DNA from: Bacteroidales bacterium
Lineage (GTDB): Bacteria > Bacteroidota > Bacteroidia > Bacteroidales > Bacteroidaceae
NCBI GenBank assembly: GCA_015060865.1
Contig: SUXS01000003.1
Span: 111,297 to 175,296 of the forward strand
Direction of reading: 5' to 3'
DNA length: 64,000 bases
Position 1 is the first letter of the stretch. Each line of letters opens with the position of its first letter. The position numbers were made by a program, and so were the translations under genes. The notes under the pieces were generated by a model. The model saw only the letters and a list, made by a program, of their open reading frames with translations, was not told the origin of the DNA and ran no database searches. Positions 33,327-41,616 of the stretch are shown in pieces.

Positions 33327-36300
33327 CTATCGCCTTATAACTTTTTTCTTGCCAATGATATAGATACCTGGTCTAGTAATCTCCTTAATCCTTATACCTG
33401 TCAGCGTATAGATAACATTCTCCTCTGCCTCTGCTCCTACCTCAACCATACCATTTACTTCGCCTGGTTTATTTGTTCCGTAGTATTGAAGCTCCATATT
33501 ATCCCAGATGCACCAATCGGTAACATTTGTCGGATTCTTGACTCCAATGGTAGCAATGCCTCCCGACACTTGGAAGAGGACTTCATCCGTATAATAGTAG
33601 CCAGCCGTAAATGCAACGGAGGATTCGGCCATAGAATTCGGGATGTACACACCCGTATTAAGGGTGGAGAATCCATCAGTTGCCGTTGATTGACCTTCCG
33701 AAAGAACATCAGGTAAGGTCGTTCCCACCTCATTGGCAAAGAGCACCGCATGATTACTATCTGCGCCATCGGCACGATAGAAGCCTTGAGCCGTCAAGCC
33801 ATACCATCCGTCGGGCAATCCTTGGAGCGCTTGACTAAAAGTGAAGGTAGAATGCCACGATTCCACACAGAAATTAGTGTTATCACCACTATTCTTCTTA
33901 TTAGTACAATCACTCGACCATATCCATGCGCTGTAACGTTGATCATTGCGCCCAAAATTGGGATTTTGAATGAAGAACGTGGCATCCACAGGACATTCAC
34001 TTGTAGCCTTGCTGAGATTCTCCACCATCTGATTATGTGTTAGGAACATCCATTGTGCAGAAGCATCATCAGCAGTAGTTGCCTCATATGTCGTATGATC
34101 ATCGTCCGTGACAGTGAGGTATGCCGAACCATTAGAAATAGAATAATACCCGTTTCCAATAGCTTTGACAATGATGTTCGAAGCTGCTCCATCCACAAAG
34201 GGTTCCGTATCTGTCGACAAGTAATGGTCGGTAGACGAATTGGCAATCTTTGAATCTATACGATAGGCGTTGTCTGCCATAAGGGTAATAGTAAAATCAA
34301 TGCCATGTTCACCAACAATAGCTCGGGTTCCCCAAGATGAACCGCCAAGAAGGAATTTTCCGTCTTTTGCATTCTGTATATAATAGGTTCCATCTTCCAA
34401 ATCGCCATCGGGCTTGTCTACCTTAATGACACCATAGTACACCGCGGGATCATAGCTTAAATGAGGCGGTTGGTTGTAACCGACATTCTGCGAAACAACA
34501 TTCTCACGGTATTGTATATCGTCCATCAAATGCGGTACAGGATAAGAAGATTCATAACTTGTAGCATTGATAACGAGATGATTGGTGTTATTATCGTAAG
34601 CCACAATCTCTTCGCGCCAATCTCCCAACATATCTCCCATGACACACGGATTATGCTTGCTACCATTAATCAAGGAGCCCCATACATAGTTACCTCCATT
34701 TACTTTGATACGGTCAAAATATTTGCCCGTTGGATTCCAATGCGCAATGATTGATTTGTCGAAGAACTCATCAAACAGGTCGCCATCCCAATAGATGCGA
34801 CAATTGATACCTGCTCCTGAAGAACCGATGCTCCACGAATCGGCATTGACGGTTCCACCGTCCAAATTGAACATTCCTCCAGATGCACTATAAATAAATT
34901 GTGCACTCTGTTGACTGGAGTCGAAATGTGCTGCAAGTCCACGCCCCGTATCGCCACTGGCAGTAACATGAAGAATTATTTCACCCGTCTTAGCATCGCG
35001 AAGATCCACCCCGTAAGGTTTAGACTCATGGCACATAAACATTTCCAATCCCGGCCTGTTGGTAAGAAAGTCACCGATATGGAAAGCATCCCCGTGCCCT
35101 AATCCTGTGCGGTATAGCAACTTGCCATCATGATCAAGGGCAGCCGATCCAAATTGGATCTCATGCAACCCATCATTGTCAAGGTCAGCTGCTGTTAGCC
35201 AATGTGCCCCTTCACCATATAGCCCTTTGCCTGATGACGTATTTCTCGATACCCAACGTTCTTTCAAGGTGTATCCGTCAAAATCATAAGCACCAACAAA
35301 CGCACCTGCATAGTAACCACGATTAAAGATTGCAGAGGGATTCTTGTGCTTTCCGTCAAGATAGGCAAGGCACGCCGTATATCTTTCCGAACGATTCTGC
35401 TTGCTATCACCCCAATAGCTGCTTCCAGCGGCATAATCAGTATGATACTTGATTGTTGATATCTCTGCACCTGTCATTCCGTCAAATACGGTCAGATACT
35501 CAGGGCCCTTGTCAGGCTTACCACGTGAGCTAAGGCAATCCTGTAATGGATCATCCCCATCCATTACGACATAATTGCCATTACCATCAATAGTTCCTGG
35601 AGCCGTCTTGATGACAAACTCTCCGTATCCATCGCCATTGAGGTCCCAAGCAATAAATGGTGTAGTATGCGCACCCGAACGGATATTGGGACCTTGGTTG
35701 ATACGCCAAAGTAATGTACCGTCCATCTTGTAACAATCAAAATAGGTGTCAGAGGTTTTTCCATCCGAAGCCGCATCCTTCGAGTTGCTCGGATCCCATT
35801 TCAAAATTATCTCATACTCACCATCGCCATCCATATCGCAATACGACGCATCGTTCGGAGTGTACGTAGCACCCAAACCTCTGGTATCGGTCGGCGTTCT
35901 CGTTGGAATTGTGGTAGTCTGATTGGCCCATACCTTTACTCCCATCATTGAATCTACGACATTACCCTCCTCATCGAGCACTTCCAGCTTATAGTAAGAG
36001 GATGATGAACCACTAACATCCATAAAGTTTGATTTACCTTTAATAGGTTTCCCACCATTGAGAGCCCCCTTTTGACTTTTTGCCGTGACACCGCGATACA
36101 GTTTGTAACTATACTCTTTCGAATCATCCTCTCTGATACGCCAACTAACAAGATTACCTGTTCTTCCCGAAGCAGAAAGGTTGACGGCCATCAATCCTCT
36201 ATTGAGAGGTTTGGCTGGCCCTGTCCTAAGGCCTCCATCAGTCCTTACCAACTGGAAATGATCTACGGTAATCCAATTGGCGTTGGTGTCCTCACATCTG

Positions 36301-36734
36301 AATCCAATGTTCAGTTTTCCATTCGTGACTGTAACATTTACCTTATATCGTTGGGTGGCAGACACCTCTACCTCTTGGTCATCGGCATAAAGATACACAC
36401 CAACAACGGCAACAGACTGACCTTGCAATTCAGCATGGCACGTTGCACTGAGCTCGTACTCCCCATCAGGCAATCCGGTGATCACCTGCTTAATGTAACT
36501 ATCAGGGAGTGCATTAGGTGCCTCAGCCCACCTTTCGGCATAGTTCCAGCCGGTTTTGCTTGCAGCTGCTTCCGTATTGGTCTGTACAGTCATACCATTA
36601 TTAGTCCATCCGTCGGATATTCCGCTTTCAAAACTAGGATTGATGACTCTTGATGTAACATTGTTCGGATTGAATTGTGCTGACACATACAAACCGTTCA
36701 ATAGAAATAGCAACAGAAAGAAATGTTTTTTCAT
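33327..36734 (-). CDS. Multi-domain PL11 rhamnogalacturonan lyase with C-terminal sorting-like tail
   Basis: The 1135-aa secreted protein starts with a signal peptide (1-20). Domains in order: a carbohydrate-binding beta sandwich (about 25-168), the PL11 propeller (about 175-775, with repeated D-x-D-G-D-G loops and K-W-D-P-S-N), a ricin-like stretch (about 790-900), a second carbohydrate-binding sandwich (about 905-1075), and a ~45-residue tail (V-I-Y-T-L-T-G-I-R-I ... G-I-Y-I-I-G-K-K-K-V). That tail resembles type IX secretion type A sorting signals common in Prevotella-like bacteria. It should cleave rhamnogalacturonan-I at the cell surface, complementing the compact PL11 at 2969-4879. Confidence 0.92.
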   Translation of the reverse strand: MKKHFFLLLFLLNGLYVSAQFNPNNVTSRVINPSFESGISDGWTNNGMTVQTNTEAAASKTGWNYAERWAEAPNALPDSYIKQVITGLPDGEYELSATCHAELQGQSVAVVGVYLYADDQEVEVSATQRYKVNVTVTNGKLNIGFRCEDTNANWITVDHFQLVRTDGGLRTGPAKPLNRGLMAVNLSASGRTGNLVSWRIREDDSKEYSYKLYRGVTAKSQKGALNGGKPIKGKSNFMDVSGSSSSYYKLEVLDEEGNVVDSMMGVKVWANQTTTIPTRTPTDTRGLGATYTPNDASYCDMDGDGEYEIILKWDPSNSKDAASDGKTSDTYFDCYKMDGTLLWRINQGPNIRSGAHTTPFIAWDLNGDGYGEFVIKTAPGTIDGNGNYVVMDGDDPLQDCLSSRGKPDKGPEYLTVFDGMTGAEISTIKYHTDYAAGSSYWGDSKQNRSERYTACLAYLDGKHKNPSAIFNRGYYAGAFVGAYDFDGYTLKERWVSRNTSSGKGLYGEGAHWLTAADLDNDGLHEIQFGSAALDHDGKLLYRTGLGHGDAFHIGDFLTNRPGLEMFMCHESKPYGVDLRDAKTGEIILHVTASGDTGRGLAAHFDSSQQSAQFIYSASGGMFNLDGGTVNADSWSIGSSGAGINCRIYWDGDLFDEFFDKSIIAHWNPTGKYFDRIKVNGGNYVWGSLINGSKHNPCVMGDMLGDWREEIVAYDNNTNHLVINATSYESSYPVPHLMDDIQYRENVVSQNVGYNQPPHLSYDPAVYYGVIKVDKPDGDLEDGTYYIQNAKDGKFLLGGSSWGTRAIVGEHGIDFTITLMADNAYRIDSKIANSSTDHYLSTDTEPFVDGAASNIIVKAIGNGYYSISNGSAYLTVTDDDHTTYEATTADDASAQWMFLTHNQMVENLSKATSECPVDATFFIQNPNFGRNDQRYSAWIWSSDCTNKKNSGDNTNFCVESWHSTFTFSQALQGLPDGWYGLTAQGFYRADGADSNHAVLFANEVGTTLPDVLSEGQSTATDGFSTLNTGVYIPNSMAESSVAFTAGYYYTDEVLFQVSGGIATIGVKNPTNVTDWCIWDNMELQYYGTNKPGEVNGMVEVGAEAEENVIYTLTGIRIKEITRPGIYIIGKKKVIRR

Positions 36735-36791
36735 ATCAATGGCGTTATTAAGATTTCTAAAAGCATACAGAACGACAACAAAACAACTACC

Positions 36792-37445
36792 CTACTCCTT
36801 CTCATATACACTCGCTGGGGTTATTGACGGTAGTATCTTCTGTTCAAACACATCGCGCCGCACGATACGGTAGTGGGGATGATAATGTTCGTTGAAGGCA
36901 CGGCTGTGGTGCACCACGTAGTTGCCTTCGCTCAGCAGATGGGCTAGCTGAATGGAATCCTCGGCAAATCCTTGAAGGGTAGGGCATACCTCCCTGACGG
37001 TTTGCTGTATAATCGCCCACTCATCGGTCCACTCGCTACTGAATGCCGGTTCTCCCTGCGCACTCTCCACAAAGGCATCGACCAAGCTATCAACCGCCAC
37101 CAAACTATCCCTAATCACCGAGAGGTTCACGCGATAGAATTGTCCGCGCCAGCCACACGGCTCGTAACGCTCACCGCCAAGCGTATCGGCAGTAGCCAGT
37201 TCGCGCAGGATATAGCGCTTGGCAGCCTCACGGTCACTGACGATATGTGCCGGACCGAAGTAATCTTGAAAACTACCTTTATAAATATCCTGCAAGGTAG
37301 CCTCGGGATAACGGAGAAGAAAGCTCTCCACATATTCGCGCATGGCTTCACGCTGCAGTTTCTCTTCCTTCGAGGCCTTGTTTCCACAAGCACCGAAGAG
37401 TACAATGCTTGCTATAAGAAATAGAAATAGTTTTCTCATTTTCAT
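36792..37445 (-). CDS. Hypothetical lipoprotein
   Basis: The 217-aa protein has a lipoprotein signal peptide with lipobox L-F-G-A-C (Cys about residue 20). The mature part is mostly helical and charged (W-T-D-E-W-A-I-I-Q-Q-T-V-R-E-V) and ends with a basic R-I-V-R-R-D-V-F-E-Q-K-I. No named family was recognised. It lies between polA and the PL11 gene on the same strand, 28 bp after polA, so it may share polA transcripts. Confidence 0.75.
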   Translation of the reverse strand: MKMRKLFLFLIASIVLFGACGNKASKEEKLQREAMREYVESFLLRYPEATLQDIYKGSFQDYFGPAHIVSDREAAKRYILRELATADTLGGERYEPCGWRGQFYRVNLSVIRDSLVAVDSLVDAFVESAQGEPAFSSEWTDEWAIIQQTVREVCPTLQGFAEDSIQLAHLLSEGNYVVHHSRAFNEHYHPHYRIVRRDVFEQKILPSITPASVYEKE

Positions 37446-37473
37446 CCAGTTTTAGTTCCTCAGATAAGACTCA

Positions 37474-40323
37474 TCAATGTGCCTCCAGCCAGTTTGCGCC
37501 CCAGCCAAAGTCGGCGCGCAGGGGCACCTGCATCCGGTATGCACTCTCCATGGCTTCGATGACGATGCGCTGCACCTGCTCCTTCTCTTCGGGATAGACG
37601 CTGAAGTTGAGTTCGTCGTGCACCTGCAGTATCATCGTGGAGCGCAAGCCCTCGGCACGGAAGCGGCGGTAGATCTCTATCATGGCTATTTTGATGATGT
37701 CCGCCGCGCTGCCCTGGATGGGTGCATTGATGGCGTTGCGCTCGGCATAGCCGCGCACTACGCTGTTGTGCGAATTGATATCGGGCAGGTAGCGCTTGCG
37801 GTGGAGGATGGTCTCTATGAAGCCCTTCTCGCGGGCCACCTGTATGCTCTCGTCCATGTAGCGCTTCACGCCGCTGTAGGTCTCGAAGTAGTTTTCGATG
37901 AGCTCCTTGGCCTCGCTGCGACTCACGTTCATGCGCTCGGCAAGTCCGAATACCGATATGCCGTAGATGATGCCGAAATTGGCCGTCTTGGCACGAGAGC
38001 GCTGCTCACGGCTGACCTCCTCGATGGGCACGTGGTATATCTTGGCTGCTGTGGCCGCATGGATGTCCTCGCCCGAGCGAAAGGCCTCGATGAGGTTCTC
38101 GTCGCCACTGAGGTGGGCCATGATGCGCAGCTCTATCTGCGAATAGTCGGCCGAGAAGAACTCGCAACCGGGCTCGGGGATGAAGGCCTTGCGTATCTCC
38201 TTGCCGTCCTCGTTGCGGATGGGGATATTCTGCAGGTTGGGGTTGCTCGAGCTGAGGCGCCCTGTGGCCGTGACAGTTTGGTTGAATGAGGTATGTATCT
38301 TGCCCGTCGCGGGATTGATGAGGGCGGGTAGGGCATCTACATAGGTGCTCAGGAGCTTCTTCAGGCCACGGTGGTCAAGGATTTTCTCCACGATGGGATG
38401 CTTCGAGCGCAGTCCTTCGAGCACCTCCTCCGATGTGCTGTACTGTCCGCTCTTGGTCTTCTTGGCCTTCTCCACTATCTTGATACGCTCAAAGAGCACT
38501 TCGCCCACCTGCTTGGGCGAGGCGATGTTGAACGAGAAGCCAGCCAACTCATATATCTCGCGCTCTATCTGCATCAGTCGCTCGGTGAAGTATCGTGAGG
38601 TCTCCTTCAGGGCCTCGGTGCTGATGCGTGCACCGTTGCGCTCCATATAGGCGAGCACTCGCACGAGCGGCATCTCGATGTCGTAGAACAGCTTGTCAGC
38701 ACCAGCCGTCACCAGCTCTTTCTCGAAGATATGCTTCAGCTTCAGGGTCACGTCGGCATCCTCGCAGGCGTAGTCGCAGATAAGGGTAGGAGAGAGGTCG
38801 CGCATGGTCTTCTGTCCACGTCCTCGAGGACCGATGAGCGATTCTATCTTGATGGTATCGTATTTCAGATATACCTCGGCGAGGTAATCCATGCCGTGGC
38901 TCAGCTCGGGTTGCAGCAGGTAGTGCGCCACCATGGTGTCGAACATCGGGCCGCCGAGCTCCACGCCATAGCCCTGCATGATGAGGTAGTCATACTTGAT
39001 GTTCTGCCCTATCTTCAGCGTGTGCTCATCCTCAAGCACGGCACGTAACTGCTCCACGATGCCTTGCGCCTCGCTGCGCTCGGCAGGCACAGGCACATAG
39101 TAGGCCACGCCCTCCTCGATGGCAAAGCTCATGCCCACCAGCTCGGCCGTGATGGGGTCGGTACCCGTAGTCTCGGTGTCGAAGGCAAAGGCCTTGGCCA
39201 AAGCGAGTTTTTCTACCAATCCATCGCGCTTTTCTTGGGTATCCACCAAGGTGTAGGTGTGTGGTATAGAGGAGAGATTGTCGAGACTGGTATGGAAGAG
39301 ATCACCCACAGACTCTGTCGTGTCCATCGCGAAGAGGTCACCCTGCACTGCACCTCCTGCTGCAGCAAAGAGGTCGCCCTGCGCCGACTCGGCAGCGCCC
39401 TTCCGCGCTGTCTGAGTCCTCCCCCTAGAGGGTGAGTTAGAGGAGGTCTCGGTGTCCTTTCCCATCACCCTCTTCAGCAGCGTGCGGAACTCCAGTTCCT
39501 CAAACAATGCCTGTATCTTCTCCTCGTCGGGTGCCTCGCGCTTCAGCGCCTCCAGGTCGAGCGTGATGGGCACATCGGTCTTGATGGTAGCCAGGAAACG
39601 GCTCAGCTCGATGAGCTCCACATTCTCGTCCACCTTTTTTCTTAGCGCACCCTTCAGCTCGTCGCGGCGGGCGAGCAGGGTAGGGATGTCGCCAAACTCG
39701 GCAATGAGCTTCTGTGCCGTCTTCTCCCCCACACCGGGGCATCCGGGGATGTTGTCCGACGAGTCGCCCATCAGGCCCAGCAGGTCGATCACCTGCTCGG
39801 GGCGCTCTATGCCGAATTTCTCCTTCACCCGCTCTATGCCCATCACCTCAAACTCCTTGTCGCCAAACTTAGGGCGGTAGATGAGCGCATTCTCCGTGAC
39901 CAGCTGCCCATAGTCCTTGTCGGGCGTCATCATATAGGTCTTTATGCCCAGGGCATCGGCTTGGTGCGATAGTGTGCCTATGACATCGTCGGCCTCGTAG
40001 CCCGGCACCTCCAGGATGGGGATGCGGTAGGCACGCAGGATATCCTTGATGATGGGCACGCTGGCGCGTATGTCCTCGGGCGTCTCCTCGCGCTGCGCCT
40101 TGTAGGGCGCGTACATCTCGTGGCGGAAGGTACCGCCCTTGGGGTCGAAGGCCACGCCTATATGTGTAGGCTGCTCCTTCCTGAGCACATCTTCCAGGGT
40201 GTTGACAAAGCCGAAGATGGCCGAGGTGTTCTGTCCCTTCGAGTTGATACGCGGAGCGCGGATGAAGGCATAGTAGGCCCTGTAGATGAGGGCATAGGCA
40301 TCGAGAAGAAAGAGTTTTTCCAT
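37474..40323 (-). CDS. polA: DNA polymerase I
   Basis: From the ATG at 40323 (M-E-K-L-F-L-L-D-A-Y) the protein has 949 aa. The 5'-3' exonuclease occupies about 1-290 (L-G-L-M-G-D-S-S-D-N-I-P-G), the 3'-5' exonuclease about 365-540 (F-A-F-D-T-E-T-T-G), and the polymerase about 560-949 (D-Y-S-Q-I-E-L-R, R-S-K/R-A-K-T-A-N-F-G-I-I-Y-G, V-H-D-E-L). The linker near 300-350 is unusual. It contains three Q-G-D-L-F / G-D-L-F units and a segment S-N-S-P-S-R-G-R-T-Q encoded by intergenic-type repeat DNA. A start 16 codons further upstream is possible but shows no homology. Confidence 0.97.
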   Translation of the reverse strand: MEKLFLLDAYALIYRAYYAFIRAPRINSKGQNTSAIFGFVNTLEDVLRKEQPTHIGVAFDPKGGTFRHEMYAPYKAQREETPEDIRASVPIIKDILRAYRIPILEVPGYEADDVIGTLSHQADALGIKTYMMTPDKDYGQLVTENALIYRPKFGDKEFEVMGIERVKEKFGIERPEQVIDLLGLMGDSSDNIPGCPGVGEKTAQKLIAEFGDIPTLLARRDELKGALRKKVDENVELIELSRFLATIKTDVPITLDLEALKREAPDEEKIQALFEELEFRTLLKRVMGKDTETSSNSPSRGRTQTARKGAAESAQGDLFAAAGGAVQGDLFAMDTTESVGDLFHTSLDNLSSIPHTYTLVDTQEKRDGLVEKLALAKAFAFDTETTGTDPITAELVGMSFAIEEGVAYYVPVPAERSEAQGIVEQLRAVLEDEHTLKIGQNIKYDYLIMQGYGVELGGPMFDTMVAHYLLQPELSHGMDYLAEVYLKYDTIKIESLIGPRGRGQKTMRDLSPTLICDYACEDADVTLKLKHIFEKELVTAGADKLFYDIEMPLVRVLAYMERNGARISTEALKETSRYFTERLMQIEREIYELAGFSFNIASPKQVGEVLFERIKIVEKAKKTKSGQYSTSEEVLEGLRSKHPIVEKILDHRGLKKLLSTYVDALPALINPATGKIHTSFNQTVTATGRLSSSNPNLQNIPIRNEDGKEIRKAFIPEPGCEFFSADYSQIELRIMAHLSGDENLIEAFRSGEDIHAATAAKIYHVPIEEVSREQRSRAKTANFGIIYGISVFGLAERMNVSRSEAKELIENYFETYSGVKRYMDESIQVAREKGFIETILHRKRYLPDINSHNSVVRGYAERNAINAPIQGSAADIIKIAMIEIYRRFRAEGLRSTMILQVHDELNFSVYPEEKEQVQRIVIEAMESAYRMQVPLRADFGWGANWLEAH
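39421..39446 (-). repeat. In-frame repeat-like segment in the polA linker
   Basis: On the plus strand the DNA reads CCCCCTAGAGGG, a short spacer and TTAGAGGAGG, giving complementary ends. It is similar in design to the insert in rnhA (22733-22771). It encodes part of the loop between the two exonuclease domains. Confidence 0.55.
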
Positions 40324-40668
40324 AAACTTGTTAAAAATATGTTGTAAAAGTACGAAAAAAATACGATACAAACCACCTTATCGCCCATTTTATAAGCAGA
40401 AAATAGAGTAGGCGGTGAGGATGCCCTGCAGCCGAGCCAACGCTGCTTGATAGCGTCCCTTACAAAGGGGAGCCTCTCCCATCACATAAGGATGAGTGGG
40501 GTTAGGGTTAATAAATAATTTTGTTCACTGAGCAGATTTATCAGCCCACTGAGTTGGCCACCTCTGTTGACTGAGCAAATAATTTTGTTCTTGTTTTACT
40601 TCTACGCTTGCATCAGGACTGGTGTTAGTCATAGGCTGCGCAACTCCTAATTCCTAATTCCTAATTGC

Positions 40669-40746
40669 ATGACAAGTTTCGTGCAAACGAGCGCATGAAT
40701 GCTAGCTTTCATGCTCAGCGAGAGCAGCCGAAACTCGCTTGTCATC
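40669..40746. repeat. Long imperfect hairpin
   Basis: The ends TGACAAGTTTCG and CGAAACTCGCTTGTCA are complementary apart from a four-base insertion. The centre contains the perfect arms GCATGAA and TTCATGC around GCTAGC-like sequence. The fold would be a ~75-nt stem-loop. Confidence 0.65.
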
Positions 40747-40948
40747 TAATGACATTGCAAAGGTACTGCAAGGGCGAAATAGGGTGAGAGATAATGAGAA
40801 ATAATGAGAGATAATGAGAAATAATAGTGCGCAATGCGCTGAGGATGAGCGATAAATAAAATATTTCGATTTCGCACTTTTGGCGCCGCCGCGCCACGCC
40901 TGCGGCCACCGCGCCGAGTGCCTGCGACAACACTCCTGTGTCATCCCA

Positions 40949-41180
40949 GGGAAAACGCATTATAATTTCTTCCAATTAAAATACCAGTTTATATCCTCTA
41001 TTTGACATGATTATCTCACGCGAATCTCGCAAATCTCGCAAAATCATACATCGCTATCGCTCGTATGTAGCCGTCCGGATGGCAAACGCGAGTGAAATGA
41101 TGCGTTTTCGCGTGATTTGCGAGATTCGCGTGAGACAAAAAGCTGCGTGAAACGGGAATATTTTTATAATGCGTTTTCCC
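40949..41180. repeat. Nested inverted repeats (large palindromic element)
   Basis: The outer arms are exact 17-bp complements (40949-40965 and 41164-41180, GGGAAAACGCATTATAA). The inner arms are exact 22-bp complements (41014-41035 and 41114-41135, containing CACGCGAATCTCGC). The centre holds CATAC...GTATG. The element is ~230 bp and codes for nothing visible. Confidence 0.8.
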
Positions 41181-41368
41181 TGTGTGTCATCCCCCGAGCA
41201 GGGCGAGGGATCTCTCACTCCGTTCGAGATGACACGAAACCTTAAACTCAAAAACTCAAAAACTCGTAACTCACAACTTTTTTCATACGCGCATAATGCG
41301 CGGGCGCCACGCGAGGAAGTAGTCAGTAGTCAGTAGTCAGATACCCCGCGCTGTATCACCTTTGAATG

Positions 41369-41389
41369 AGCCCCTATTAAATAGGGGCT
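41369..41389. terminator. Strong GC hairpin, possible terminator
   Basis: AGCCCCTATT and AATAGGGGCT form a perfect 10-bp stem. Only a weak T-rich tail (TATTTAAG) follows, and the nearest gene end is BspA on the minus strand about 230 bp away. Confidence 0.5.
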
Positions 41390-41468
41390 TATTTAAGTAT
41401 TATATATACGTAGTATATCTAATACAAAAATAAGAGTTTTTACTATTCACTATTTTCTCATATCGGGA

Positions 41469-41505
41469 GAGAGCGTATATTAATTGACTACTGACTACTG
41501 ACTAC
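41469..41505 (+). repeat. Left arm of inverted repeat flanking the BspA-like gene
   Basis: The core ATTAATTGACTACTGACTAC (41479 onward) to 41505 is the exact reverse complement of 44134-44160. Similarity extends about 10 bp further outward with small changes. Direct units AGTAGTCAGTAGTCAG also occur at 41318-41340. Confidence 0.85.
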
Positions 41506-41616
41506 CCTTGCAAAAAACTTTACTCCGCCCCGTCTATGCTACCAGCCAGATAAAGCACACGGGAGCGCCCGTGTGGGTGCTCCCGTGATGTGCTATAGAG
41601 AGAGTGATGTGTGGCG

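Larger units (their letters stand above)
40324..41616. other. 1.3-kb non-coding region rich in palindromes
   Basis: No supported gene was found between polA and the BspA-like gene. The stretch holds a CTCCTAATTCCTAA-type repeat (40640-40668), a long imperfect hairpin (40669-40746), short direct repeats GAGAGATAATGAGAAATAAT (40787-40826), nested inverted repeats (40949-41180), a GTGTCATC/GATGACAC hairpin (about 41187-41236), and a strong GC hairpin (41369-41389). Its last part contains the left arm of an inverted repeat that flanks the BspA-like gene. An isolated TACCTTTG on the minus strand (40758-40765) has no plausible gene behind it. Confidence 0.7.

Noticed and set aside
40702..40975. Short minus-strand frames after polA, including one beginning M-S-L-D-D-K-R-V behind a TACCTTTG box
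   Set aside because: The ATG is only a few bases from the -7 box and the frame runs into a hairpin after 17 codons; no homology was recognised.
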